A DNA stretch of 35,538 nt from CAYNBT01 sp964396025 (GTDB taxonomy: Bacteria; Patescibacteriota; WWE3; UBA101185; UBA10185). The first letter of the stretch is position 1. Every line of letters begins with the position of its first letter. The translations under genes were made by a program, and so were the position numbers. Positions 1-6,169 of the stretch are shown here, piece by piece. The notes below the pieces were generated by a model. That model worked only from the letters and a program-made list of their open reading frames with translations. It was not told where the DNA came from and ran no database searches. Where the stretch lies: assembly GCA_964396025.1 (NCBI GenBank), contig CAYNBT010000007.1, positions 1 to 35,538 on the forward strand, in the 5' to 3' direction.

Positions 1-1
1 T

Positions 2-34
2 GGTGGCAATTCGTCGCTATGCTCCTATTGCACC
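2..34 (-). repeat. Imperfect hairpin with GAGCATAGCGA loop motif, downstream of tRNA-Arg
   Basis: Arms GGTGGCAAT (2-10) and ATTGCACC (27-34) pair with one bulged G. The loop holds, read on the minus strand, GAGCATAGCGA (24-14). It is the second of two hairpins downstream of tRNA-Arg, and a third relative lies beside tRNA-Gly at 3177-3214. There is no U-tract, so it is not an ordinary terminator. The window edge cuts off any further context. Seen directly; the function is unknown. Confidence 0.5.
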
Positions 35-39
35 CCAAC

Positions 40-68
40 TCACTAAATTCACTTCGTTCATTAAGTGA
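40..68 (-). repeat. Hairpin with GAACGAAGTGA loop, 2 nt downstream of tRNA-Arg
   Basis: A 9-bp stem with one mismatch (TCACTAAAT at 40-48, ATTAAGTGA at 60-68) encloses exactly an 11-nt loop which on the minus (tRNA) strand reads GAACGAAGTGA. It starts 2 nt after the CCA end of the tRNA. The loop matches the consensus GARCRWMGYGA shared with 14-24 and 3190-3200. There is no U-run. It could be a tRNA 3' processing or transcript-end element, or a small mobile repeat; I cannot tell which. Confidence 0.55.
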
Positions 69-70
69 TT

Positions 71-146
71 TGGTGCACCTGGCAGGAATTGAACCTGCGA
101 CCTTTTCCTTAGAAGGGAACTGCTCTATCCCCTGAGCTACAGGTGC
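71..146 (-). tRNA. tRNA-Arg (anticodon UCU)
   Basis: A 76-nt cloverleaf on the minus strand, with the CCA tail encoded. The acceptor stem GCACCTG pairs with CAGGTGC, with discriminator A. The D arm is GCTC/GAGC, the anticodon loop is CTTCTAA giving anticodon UCU (reads AGA), and the T arm is GCAGG/CCTGC with loop TTCAATT. The base pair at the top of the anticodon stem is a G-A mismatch; all other stems are complete. Hairpins with a conserved loop follow within 2 nt of its 3' end. Confidence 0.95.
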
Positions 147-228
147 GTAAACAACTGCCATTCTACAATTATATTCCTAATCGAGCAATATTTGGGAGTT
201 TTGGCTTATTTAGCTGCCTGATACCCTA

Positions 229-1203
229 CTAGGGGAGCTCTGTTGTTGAGGTTTCTCCTGTTGGTTTGTAAACAGTGCGCTTACCATCATTGCATCCCAT
301 TCCAGGGTCGCAGGGTTCCTCAAACGGCATGAGTTTTTTGTGTGAAACTGTGTTTTCCTCTAAATCAAACTCAAAATCATCAACCTCTCCCAAGTATGTT
401 TCTTTGCCTGTTTCAATATTAAGTACCAAGCTGCCATGTGGATCAAAGCCCTCGCAAGCGTAACAAACACCAAAGACTAGTGTTAAAAATTTATCTTCTA
501 CAACTCTATCTACAGATGCTGCCCCTGCCTTTGGATAGGTTTCACTGGCAATGACATTATCCCACAGCTTCTTATGTGAACTAGTCTTTAGATCGACTTG
601 ATATAGCTCTTGTCTAACATGTGGATATTCTTTACCTTCAGGTATGACGTCTATAATCACATAAGCCATTGATTTGTCTTCGTTGAGTTTAAAGCTACCA
701 ATACCCATAAATTCATCTGCGGCACTTAATGTGACTGCACCAATGTCTTGAGCATCCAGTAGATCGTTGTAATGGAAAGGACTATTCCCGCCGCCATTTA
801 TATTTATCATGTCACCTATAAGCGGATCTGTTTGAGGCTCGCCGCCTTTGTAGTACACGCTCATTTTGTTGTTTGTTACAAACATTGCATCGTCGTTTTG
901 ATATGTTCCAAGATACAGATGGTTTGGAGTTGGAACTTCGTTTCTTTTTTTCTCAGATATTGAGGGTTCGGGTGGATTTGGAACTGTGTTTTTAGCTAGA
1001 TCTTCCATTGCTGAATTTGTTTCTAAAACAGGTTCTGGAGATTTTTGCGACTGTAAAAACATGTAACCACTTGCACCAAGAAGAACAAAACACAACACAA
1101 GCGCAATTAATATCCATAAACGATTTTTTTTGGTTTTTGGTGCTTGTCCAAGGTCAACGGGTACTTGCTGTACAGGTTCTGGTGTTTGATTTGATGGTTC
1201 CAT
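229..1203 (-). CDS. Membrane-anchored protein of unknown function, 324 aa
   Basis: I do not recognise the family. A proline-rich cytoplasmic N-terminus and a KTKKNR stop-transfer patch precede one transmembrane helix (about residues 29-50). A roughly 270-residue extracytoplasmic domain follows, with cysteine pairs (CYAC; CDPGMGC) that could form disulfides. The reading frame can be extended to a GTG at 1239, but that codon abuts the T-run of the terminator at 1240-1278, so the ATG at 1203 is preferred. A -10-like TAATAC lies 7 nt upstream of that ATG with no ribosome site, consistent with a leaderless transcript. The protein probably sits in the cell envelope; that is inference from topology only. 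Confidence 0.75.
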   Translation of the reverse strand: MEPSNQTPEPVQQVPVDLGQAPKTKKNRLWILIALVLCFVLLGASGYMFLQSQKSPEPVLETNSAMEDLAKNTVPNPPEPSISEKKRNEVPTPNHLYLGTYQNDDAMFVTNNKMSVYYKGGEPQTDPLIGDMININGGGNSPFHYNDLLDAQDIGAVTLSAADEFMGIGSFKLNEDKSMAYVIIDVIPEGKEYPHVRQELYQVDLKTSSHKKLWDNVIASETYPKAGAASVDRVVEDKFLTLVFGVCYACEGFDPHGSLVLNIETGKETYLGEVDDFEFDLEENTVSHKKLMPFEEPCDPGMGCNDGKRTVYKPTGETSTTELP

Positions 1204-1239
1204 GTCTAGAGTATTACACATTATCAACCTGATAGCCAC

Positions 1240-1278
1240 AAAAAAGGAGGATGGTACAGTGTGATTGTAACATCCTCC
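1240..1278 (-). terminator. Intrinsic terminator after the tail-anchored pair
   Basis: On the minus strand GGAGGATG (1278-1271) pairs perfectly with CATCCTCC (1253-1246), with a 17-nt loop, and TTTTTT follows. It lies 13 nt after the stop of the gene ending at 1292 and ends that operon before the next minus-strand gene at 1203. Confidence 0.85.
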
Positions 1279-1291
1279 GAGCTCAAGAAGA

Positions 1292-1738
1292 CTAATTTAT
1301 GACTGATCCAATCACAGCTGCCAAGATAAGCAGAACAATAATCCCACCAAAAAGGAGTTCAATACCATTCATTTCAAAAAACCAGCCTACAGTTTCATCC
1401 TCGGTTTCGTCGGGATCTTTCGCAGATTCATAGCTCGGTTTGTTTGGTTCTCCAGTCCAGAGTTTTTCGGGCTCATAAACGCGCCTGTCATCTTCAAGAC
1501 GTGTGTTAGGATCAATATATACACGTACTACATTTATGTTTAAAGAAGCTGCCAACAATCTACAGTTATCACTCAATGATGAAGTGATTTGTAGCCCCTG
1601 ACTCGCCATGTACTTGTCTAGGGTTACAGCCCCAGTAAGATCTCCTGGCGCATTAGTTACAAGCGCAGTTTTTCCACCTGGGTCTACCCATGTATCGTTC
1701 ACTGACACAACTACAAAGATTGAGTTTCCGTCGTTCAT
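1292..1738 (-). CDS. Tail-anchored protein of unknown function, 148 aa (paralog A)
   Basis: A soluble N-terminal domain of about 90 residues is followed by an acidic linker and a C-terminal transmembrane helix (roughly residues 125-147) ending two residues from the stop: a tail-anchored topology with no signal peptide. It is a diverged copy of the gene just upstream (1749-2183). Both share a run aligning as D-C-(R/Q)-(L/I)-L-A, then V-x-I-(D/N)-P-x-T, then YEPE before the linker. The start is clear: GAGGAGGAAG lies just upstream. The two genes are 10 nt apart and end at a strong terminator, so they form a two-gene operon, and the products may form a membrane heteromer (inference). No known family recognised. 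Confidence 0.8.
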   Translation of the reverse strand: MNDGNSIFVVVSVNDTWVDPGGKTALVTNAPGDLTGAVTLDKYMASQGLQITSSLSDNCRLLAASLNINVVRVYIDPNTRLEDDRRVYEPEKLWTGEPNKPSYESAKDPDETEDETVGWFFEMNGIELLFGGIIVLLILAAVIGSVIN

Positions 1739-1748
1739 GTCTTCCTCC

Positions 1749-2183
1749 TCAATTCAGATTAAATAACGTTTTCAGTAAATCCAGCAACATCCATACGACT
1801 GCCAAAAAGAGTAACAGGTTAAGTGTTAGGATCAAAAAGAATTTTATTCCAAAACTTTTTACACTAACGGCACTCTCTGCTGATTGTAGTACTGGATCCT
1901 CAATAGCGACATCAATATGCCCTTCAGGCTCATACTCTTTGCTGAACTCGATTTCGTTTGTGACAGGATTGATCACCAAGTACAGAACTTTGTTTCCGGT
2001 GTAGTTTGCGAGTATTTGGCAATCACCATCAGTGCTTTCCAAGCTCTTTAGTTTCAGTTGTTGAAAAAGAGCACGCAGCTTCATTCCGTGCTTTCTATAT
2101 TCCGCAGGGTCATGTGTTACAACATATGCATGTGCTGACCCATACCAAGTCAACTTAGGGCCAGGTAGAATCACGTAAAACAT
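1749..2183 (-). CDS. Tail-anchored protein of unknown function, 144 aa (paralog B)
   Basis: First gene of a two-gene operon with the paralog at 1292-1738. The N-terminal ~95 residues form a soluble domain that aligns with its neighbour through VVTHDPAEY versus LVTNAPGDL, the DCQILA and DCRLLA segments, and YEPE. A hydrophobic helix of about 30 residues (about 110-140) ends the protein, predicted to anchor it by its tail with the domain in the cytoplasm. AAAGGAG lies 8 nt before the ATG, a strong ribosome site. No known family recognised. The conservation of the domain core but not of the linker or helix suggests an old duplication. Confidence 0.8.
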   Translation of the reverse strand: MFYVILPGPKLTWYGSAHAYVVTHDPAEYRKHGMKLRALFQQLKLKSLESTDGDCQILANYTGNKVLYLVINPVTNEIEFSKEYEPEGHIDVAIEDPVLQSAESAVSVKSFGIKFFLILTLNLLLFLAVVWMLLDLLKTLFNLN

Positions 2184-2273
2184 GGGTAATCTCCTTTATT
2201 TGTTGGGTATATGCTAACACAAGCACTCGCAAATATCTATAGGTTGTTGTGTTTCTATGCTCGCTCCGGCGTA

Positions 2274-2279
2274 TATAAT
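2274..2279 (+). promoter_or_regulatory. -10 element TATAAT for the 101-aa orphan gene
   Basis: TATAAT with a leader of about 50 nt before the AAGGAG ribosome site of the gene at 2334. The -35 is poor (TTTCTA at 2252, 16-nt spacing). A second TATAAC lies at 2284. The region 2184-2333 otherwise holds only the divergent start of the 2183 gene. Confidence 0.5.
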
Positions 2280-2333
2280 CTGGTATAACTTATTGGTATT
2301 TAGGACGTATAGACCACCCATAAGGAGAAGACA

Positions 2334-2639
2334 ATGGCAACAATAGACTCGATATCGTTAGATCAATTGCCTGATATGCCTGTTGACAGAACACGCCTTT
2401 TGGATCTTAAACTTGCTACAGCCCCGCACGACGATTTAGAAGCTGCTAGCTTGGAACTAGTAATACATGATTATGGCATAGATTCTGAAGGGCGTTGGCG
2501 TGTTTGTGTTTCGTACAACAATAACACCGGCCACAGAGTCTCGTTCAAGTGGTTTATGTTGTATCGTGATGGCGCACGTATCTATGTAACTTTGTACAAT
2601 ACTGTTGTAAAGTCTATCGCTCAAATTTACTTGAATTAA
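2334..2639 (+). CDS. Small soluble protein of unknown function, 101 aa
   Basis: Not recognised. It has no signal peptide or membrane segment. The N-terminal half is acidic and aspartate-rich. The C-terminal half looks beta-rich (alternating segments such as WRVCVSYNNN and HRVSFKWFMLY). ATAAGGAGAAGACA before the ATG is a strong Shine-Dalgarno site, so the start is clear. It is transcribed alone, with TATAAT about 55 nt upstream and a shared bidirectional hairpin terminator right after the stop. It belongs to the leadered, SD-driven orphan class common in this window. Confidence 0.75.
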   Translation: MATIDSISLDQLPDMPVDRTRLLDLKLATAPHDDLEAASLELVIHDYGIDSEGRWRVCVSYNNNTGHRVSFKWFMLYRDGARIYVTLYNTVVKSIAQIYLN

Positions 2640-2647
2640 CAAACAAA

Positions 2648-2682
2648 GGGTATGAGTCCAGATATCACTCGGATTCATACCC
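2648..2682. terminator. Bidirectional hairpin terminator between convergent genes
   Basis: GGGTATGAGTCC (2648-2659) pairs with GGATTCATACCC (2671-2682): a 12-bp stem with one G-T or A-C position and an 11-nt loop. On the minus strand TTTGTTTGTT follows; on the plus strand TCTTAGTCTT follows. It serves the genes ending at 2639 (+) and 2694 (-). Confidence 0.75.
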
Positions 2683-2693
2683 TCTTAGTCTTA

Positions 2694-3068
2694 CTACACA
2701 AAAATATAGATGAACAAATCAAGGTCGTTGTTTCTTACGAAATACACGTAAAAGTCTACTGCACCGCTGTCATATGTGTTATCACGTTTTCCAATTGTAC
2801 CTAGAGTCACAAGATAGTTCTGCTCTAATTCTTCTTTCGTAATCTTTCTCAATAAAACATCCTTAACATCAATGCTATTATCACGCATAACGGTCGTGAT
2901 GAGTTCGGCCAAATCACTTAGTTGATCGTCATTAAAACATACATATTCAAATTCCTTCTTTAGCATCTCCCATGCGCCACTGATTTTAGCATCTGTTATA
3001 TGTGTACTTGAGATCGGATTGGCTTTATTCTTTAGGGTCTGGATTAAATGCGAAACTGAAATGCCCAT
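2694..3068 (-). CDS. Small soluble protein of unknown function, 124 aa
   Basis: Not recognised. It appears largely helical in the first two thirds (repeated charged segments ending VKDVLLRKITKEELEQ), then a C-terminal beta-like stretch (DFYVYFVRNNDLDLFIYIFV). No export signal. The frame is open upstream through the tRNA-Gly gene, where it would translate tRNA sequence, so that extension is spurious. The ATG at 3068 has AAAGGAG upstream and is the true start. It ends at a bidirectional terminator. SD-led orphan class. Confidence 0.75.
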   Translation of the reverse strand: MGISVSHLIQTLKNKANPISSTHITDAKISGAWEMLKKEFEYVCFNDDQLSDLAELITTVMRDNSIDVKDVLLRKITKEELEQNYLVTLGTIGKRDNTYDSGAVDFYVYFVRNNDLDLFIYIFV

Positions 3069-3160
3069 AGCAACCTTCTCCTTTAGTGCCACCCTATGTA
3101 TAGGCTTATAGTATACAAGTAGTTCTGTGCTGTCAAATTCGTACCCAGCAATATTGTTTA

Positions 3161-3249
3161 ATGGAGCGGCGGACCGGGTTCGAAGACGCTCGCGTTGCTC
3201 GCTTGGTTCGAACCGATGAGATTTTATGGAGCGGCGGACCGGGTTCGAA
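3161..3249 (-). repeat. Direct duplication of the tRNA-Gly 3' end (24 bp, copies at 3161-3184 and 3226-3249)
   Basis: The 24 bases covering the CCA, acceptor 3' strand, T-stem 3' strand and T-loop of tRNA-Gly occur again, base for base, at 3161-3184, 65 nt further downstream of the tRNA. The copy lacks all upstream tRNA parts, so it cannot fold as a tRNA. Between the copies lie a short AT-rich stretch and part of the hairpin at 3177-3214. This resembles an attachment-site duplication, but there is no integrase or cargo. Confidence 0.8.
3177..3214 (-). repeat. Hairpin with GAGCAACGCGA loop motif using tRNA T-arm sequence as stem
   Basis: GGTTCGAA (3177-3184) pairs with TTCGAACC (3207-3214). 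The 22-nt loop holds, on the minus strand, GAGCAACGCGA (3200-3190). The stem sequence is the tRNA T-arm motif itself. The loop motif matches the two hairpins next to tRNA-Arg (14-24 and 49-59). Confidence 0.55.
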
Positions 3250-3302
3250 CCGGCGACCTTCTCCTTGGAAGGGAGACGCTCTACCAACTGAGCTACCACC
3301 GC
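3227..3302 (-). tRNA. tRNA-Gly (anticodon UCC)
   Basis: A 76-nt cloverleaf on the minus strand with encoded CCA. The acceptor is GCGGTGG, where G-T and other near-complete pairs match CCGCCGC, with discriminator T. The D arm is GCTC/GAGC, the anticodon stem TCTCC/GGAGA has loop CTTCCAA giving UCC (reads GGA), and the T arm is GCCGG/CCGGT with loop TTCGAAC. It lies 5 nt downstream of the PH-SHOCT gene, so it may be co-transcribed with it. Confidence 0.95.
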
Positions 3303-3307
3303 ACGCA

Positions 3308-3754
3308 TTAAAGTTTTCTTAAAAGTTCTCCTCTGCGGACTTTAAACTCCTTGTCCGAAATTTTACCTTTGTTTAAAAGCTCCTTTAATCTACTAAGGCT
3401 TTTTTCTATATCATGAACAGTCTCGCCCTTTGGTTCAATAGAAGTCACCTTTGAATGGGCAAAATGCACTTTCTTATCAATAATGTCCTTTGTTCTCTTT
3501 GCGTCGCGTTTGTTGACATGCCTGATTGTGATGCTCTCAAGTCCTCCTGTGTTTATGATCTCAATTGTGGCAAAAAAAATACCGCTGTCTATATGCACCT
3601 GCGAAATGTGGTTATACGATGTTGTAACTTCCTTTACCTTGATAAAGTTTCTGGTTCTGTACACCATTTTGTCGTCATAAACATACAACCTTTGTTTGAA
3701 CATTGTTCTGTTCAAAAGCTGGTTTGCTGTGAGCGTTAGCAATAAGTGCGCCAT
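3308..3754 (-). CDS. PH-domain (bPH2-like) protein with C-terminal SHOCT domain, 148 aa
   Basis: Residues about 20-90 look like a bacterial PH domain of the YdbS/DUF304 kind (strand pattern from RLYVYDDKMVYRTRNF onward, with a threonine/isoleucine-rich middle). The last ~35 residues form a SHOCT motif: SLSRLKELLNKGKISDKEF followed by a short charged helix. SHOCT domains are found at the ends of many unrelated proteins and are thought to aid oligomerisation. No membrane helix, so probably cytoplasmic or peripheral. TACAAT lies 6 nt before the ATG with no ribosome site, so the transcript is probably leaderless. tRNA-Gly follows 5 nt after the stop. Confidence 0.75.
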   Translation of the reverse strand: MAHLLLTLTANQLLNRTMFKQRLYVYDDKMVYRTRNFIKVKEVTTSYNHISQVHIDSGIFFATIEIINTGGLESITIRHVNKRDAKRTKDIIDKKVHFAHSKVTSIEPKGETVHDIEKSLSRLKELLNKGKISDKEFKVRRGELLRKL

Positions 3755-3772
3755 GTACTTATTGTAGCATTG

Positions 3773-4009
3773 TTACAGGTCACCATCATCGGTTGGTACA
3801 TCGTCTCCGTCTGGGTCTTCTGCTTTCTTAAGAAGGTCTTCAAGATAATCTGTTTGGCTTAAGATCTTCTTGACTTTTTTTATTTTCCTCTCAGCTATAG
3901 CATCCACCGGAGTTTCCTCGCCAGCATCCTCAACAACCTTAAATGGGTTTGAGTCTGGAAGACCTTGGCCGGTTAATACTGCTGGATTTATATCATCTAA
4001 TGTAGTCAT
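3773..4009 (-). CDS. Small acidic protein of unknown function, 78 aa
   Basis: Not recognised. The first half is flexible (proline, glycine), then comes a basic stretch (ERKIKKVKKIL), a short amphipathic helix, and a strongly acidic tail (DPDGDDVPTDDGDL). An upstream TTG in frame (4027) lies inside the -10 region, so the ATG at 4009 is preferred. It has the best promoter in this part of the window (TTGACA, 16 nt, CATAAT), with the -10 ending 9 nt before the ATG, so the leader is at most a few nucleotides. It could be a binding partner or adaptor; no function is supported. Confidence 0.65.
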   Translation of the reverse strand: MTTLDDINPAVLTGQGLPDSNPFKVVEDAGEETPVDAIAERKIKKVKKILSQTDYLEDLLKKAEDPDGDDVPTDDGDL

Positions 4010-4018
4010 ACAACGCCT

Positions 4019-4046
4019 ATTATGCAAAACAATAACGACTTGTCAA
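4019..4046 (-). promoter_or_regulatory. Sigma-70-type promoter TTGACA-16-CATAAT
   Basis: On the minus strand, TTGACA (4046-4041) is separated by 16 nt from CATAAT (4024-4019). It drives the acidic 78-aa gene at 4009 with almost no leader. Confidence 0.65.
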
Positions 4047-4101
4047 AGAGTTTTAATTTCTAACATAATTGTAGGTACGACTTGGAAGGTAGTAATGCAG
4101 G

Positions 4102-5391
4102 TCATTCATAAATGTACACAGGAGTACCAACAGATGCCCATTCAAACAATTCCTTTGAATCTTCCTCTGTAAGTTGTATACATCCTCCAGTTGCTGGGCT
4201 TCCCATAGTGTTTGGGTCTCTTGAGAAAATATTTCCAGAACCGTCGACATGATATGGTATTGAGTGAAATCCAAATCTGTATCCGTTAATTGTTCCTAAT
4301 GGCAGATAGTTTGGCATATACCAATCGTTAAAGTAGGAAATCGTCATTTTTTGTTTCCCTAGCACTTCATATTCGCCTGGGGGTGTTTCCCAAGTTAGCC
4401 CAGTTGAAACAATGTATGTCTTGTTTAATTTTCCGTTTTCGAATCTATATAGTCTTTGTTGGGATTTAACAACCTCAAGATATTTGTCGTGTCTTTTACC
4501 ATCTGATCTAGGATTTCCGTTTTGGGGTAGCACTACCGCGGTGTTAACTTGTGTATTAGCAGCTCTGATTGTTATAGCGCGCCTTATTGATTCTATTGCA
4601 TGTTCGTTAAGGATTTCGACATCAGGGTTTTTGTAGGTTTCTGCCAAGTCGTTTATGTATTGCGCCACCGGCTCTTTCTTGACTTTTATAATTGTACTGT
4701 CTGGGTTTTCTACAACTTCAAGAAAGTCCTCTATATCTGATGTTCCAATGTAAACGGGAAGACGGCCATATTTAATGAGCAATGGGGCGGTTACAGCATT
4801 TTTTAGAGCTAGAGTAGCGGCCTTTTGCGCCTGTGTATTGTCTTCAACGTCTACTTTTAAGGAAACGATAGTAGGTGTTGCACCGATGATTTGAGATATG
4901 TATCCGCTTGTAATGGAGTTTGGGTCAACCTTAGCTTCTGCATTAGGACTAACTGCTTTAAACGAATAGTCGTATAGAGAGATAACGTTGTTTTGTGCTA
5001 GGAATCTTATATCTTTGTTAATTTCATCAATTTTGTTGTTAAGTTTTTCTTGGTCGATTTTTATTAGATCCTGCGCAGTGATGGTGCGATCCCCTCCCCA
5101 GCATATACGTCTGTATAAACATGTCTGGGCGGCCCTATAAAGATTTTCTCTGTTAAGTTTTACGCCCAAGTTCTTTAGCTTTGTTGAATTGCTTTTTGAT
5201 TCAAAGTTTAGATAGATTGGTTTGTTTAAAGTTAGCTCAAACTCTGCTTCCGCAATTTTTACTGGTTTACCTGAGATATCTAGATTTGGATATTTAATTC
5301 TTCTTGGAACGAGTTTTTCGGGTTTAGTCAAAGCAACCAAAGTTGTTAAAAGAATTACGATGGAAAATAACAGAACATGTTTGCGATCCAT
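4102..5391 (-). CDS. Secreted L,D-transpeptidase (YkuD/ErfK family), 429 aa
   Basis: Cross-links or attaches peptidoglycan through a cysteine thioester at meso-diaminopimelate, acting outside the membrane. An N-terminal signal anchor (residues ~5-22) leads into an extended region with a repeat-like segment resembling the PG-binding domain found in YkuD proteins (about 110-260), then the catalytic YkuD domain (about 300-429). The active-site motif is visible: His376 in GFHSIPY and, after a typical spacing, TGGC with Cys404. Full length for the family. TAGAAT lies 6 nt before the ATG and no ribosome site is present, so it is probably leaderless. The presence of this enzyme implies a peptidoglycan wall with 3-3 or related bonds. 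Confidence 0.92.
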   Translation of the reverse strand: MDRKHVLLFSIVILLTTLVALTKPEKLVPRRIKYPNLDISGKPVKIAEAEFELTLNKPIYLNFESKSNSTKLKNLGVKLNRENLYRAAQTCLYRRICWGGDRTITAQDLIKIDQEKLNNKIDEINKDIRFLAQNNVISLYDYSFKAVSPNAEAKVDPNSITSGYISQIIGATPTIVSLKVDVEDNTQAQKAATLALKNAVTAPLLIKYGRLPVYIGTSDIEDFLEVVENPDSTIIKVKKEPVAQYINDLAETYKNPDVEILNEHAIESIRRAITIRAANTQVNTAVVLPQNGNPRSDGKRHDKYLEVVKSQQRLYRFENGKLNKTYIVSTGLTWETPPGEYEVLGKQKMTISYFNDWYMPNYLPLGTINGYRFGFHSIPYHVDGSGNIFSRDPNTMGSPATGGCIQLTEEDSKELFEWASVGTPVYIYE

Positions 5392-5415
5392 ATATTAATT
5401 CTAGTACATGCATGC

Positions 5416-5454
5416 AAAAAGAAAAGCCGCCTCTACTTAGAAAGTTGAGACGGC
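5416..5454 (-). terminator. Intrinsic terminator after the tandem triplet
   Basis: On the minus strand GCCGTCTC (5454-5447) pairs with GAGGCGGC (5433-5426) with one mismatch, followed by TTTTCTTTTT. It lies 26 nt after the last gene of the triplet operon. Confidence 0.82.
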
Positions 5455-5479
5455 CAAGTTGTGCATAAATCCTGTCTGA

Positions 5480-5830
5480 TCAAGGATCAATCCCTATTTC
5501 ATCAAAGATCAAACGCATAAGCTTGCGAATAAATACAATATCCGTGCCAAGTGCGTTCGCTGCAGCATTTTCGTCATAATATGTAATGCTTTTTGAAAGA
5601 TCACATATAGCTAGTATGATCGCGAGCCTTTGAGTTGCTGTAAGTCCTTGGAATTCCAAATCCTCCGCAAATGTAGCGTAGTTTATTTGTGCGTTGGCAC
5701 ACCAAACCCGTATAACTTCAGCTAGCCTTGGGTCAACTACTGTGCCCAAGATTCTGCTGTTTGTTGCAATGAGCTTGGCAAGTCTTGTTGCTTCATCCAC
5801 TTCTGGCTTGGTCATCTTGGGTATAGACAT
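5480..5830 (-). CDS. Triplet paralog C, helical protein of unknown function, 116 aa
   Basis: Third and most diverged member of a tandem family with the two genes upstream. Shared core: TFAEDLEFQGLT, then a glutamine-containing helix (QRLAIILAI), then a variable patch, then AANALGTDIVFIRKL and a final DEIG. The C-terminal part has the rhythm of a helix-turn-helix (alanine pair, G-T-D/S turn, hydrophobic helix), but this is only a resemblance. No signal peptide or membrane segment. GAGGAG lies 8 nt before the ATG, which follows the previous stop by 2 nt, so translation is probably coupled. A strong terminator ends the operon. Confidence 0.78.
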   Translation of the reverse strand: MSIPKMTKPEVDEATRLAKLIATNSRILGTVVDPRLAEVIRVWCANAQINYATFAEDLEFQGLTATQRLAIILAICDLSKSITYYDENAAANALGTDIVFIRKLMRLIFDEIGIDP

Positions 5831-5832
5831 CG

Positions 5833-6168
5833 CTACTCCTCTTCAGTCGGAAAAGAAATTTCAGCAGCAATAGCTTGCAAAAAACCTTCTACGATTTCTA
5901 CTGAAGTTCCTACCACCTCCGCGGCCTCTTCAATGCCAAAATAGTTACTGCTCGTGATCAGTGCCAGGAGAATGGCTTGTTCCTGTTCAGGAGTAAGAAG
6001 ACCATAATTAATCAGCGCAGCCAAAGTGATACGGTCTGTGTCTTGTAAGTATAAGTAATTTGCCAAGTACCGCCCAAGTTTGCTCATGGGTTTGTTGTTT
6101 TTAGTGCTCTTTAAGCGAATTAACACTGACAAACCAATTACTCGTACACTGTCGTATAGATAATCCAT
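5833..6168 (-). CDS. Triplet paralog B, helical protein of unknown function, 111 aa
   Basis: Middle gene of the triplet. It shares the ten residues EQEQAILLAL identically with paralog A, followed by the AAEVVGTSVEIVEGFLQ segment and an acidic end. The N-terminal 45 residues have drifted and carry more basic residues (RLKSTKNNKP). AAGGAG lies before the ATG, 1 nt after the upstream stop. All three copies are of one size and share a two-part layout: variable N-terminal half and conserved C-terminal half. That suggests they bind different partners through the N-terminus while keeping one common interface (inference). Confidence 0.78.
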   Translation of the reverse strand: MDYLYDSVRVIGLSVLIRLKSTKNNKPMSKLGRYLANYLYLQDTDRITLAALINYGLLTPEQEQAILLALITSSNYFGIEEAAEVVGTSVEIVEGFLQAIAAEISFPTEEE

Positions 6169-6169
6169 C

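Noticed and set aside
1204..1239. GTG start at 1239 for the 324-aa membrane protein
   Set aside because: The codon abuts the T-run of the terminator at 1240-1278, leaving no room for a promoter or ribosome site.
3069..3308. N-terminal extension of the 124-aa gene (AVVAQLVERLPSKEKVAGSNPV-like)
   Set aside because: It is a translation of the tRNA-Gly gene and its duplicated end, a well-known false peptide. ATG 3068 has a strong ribosome site.
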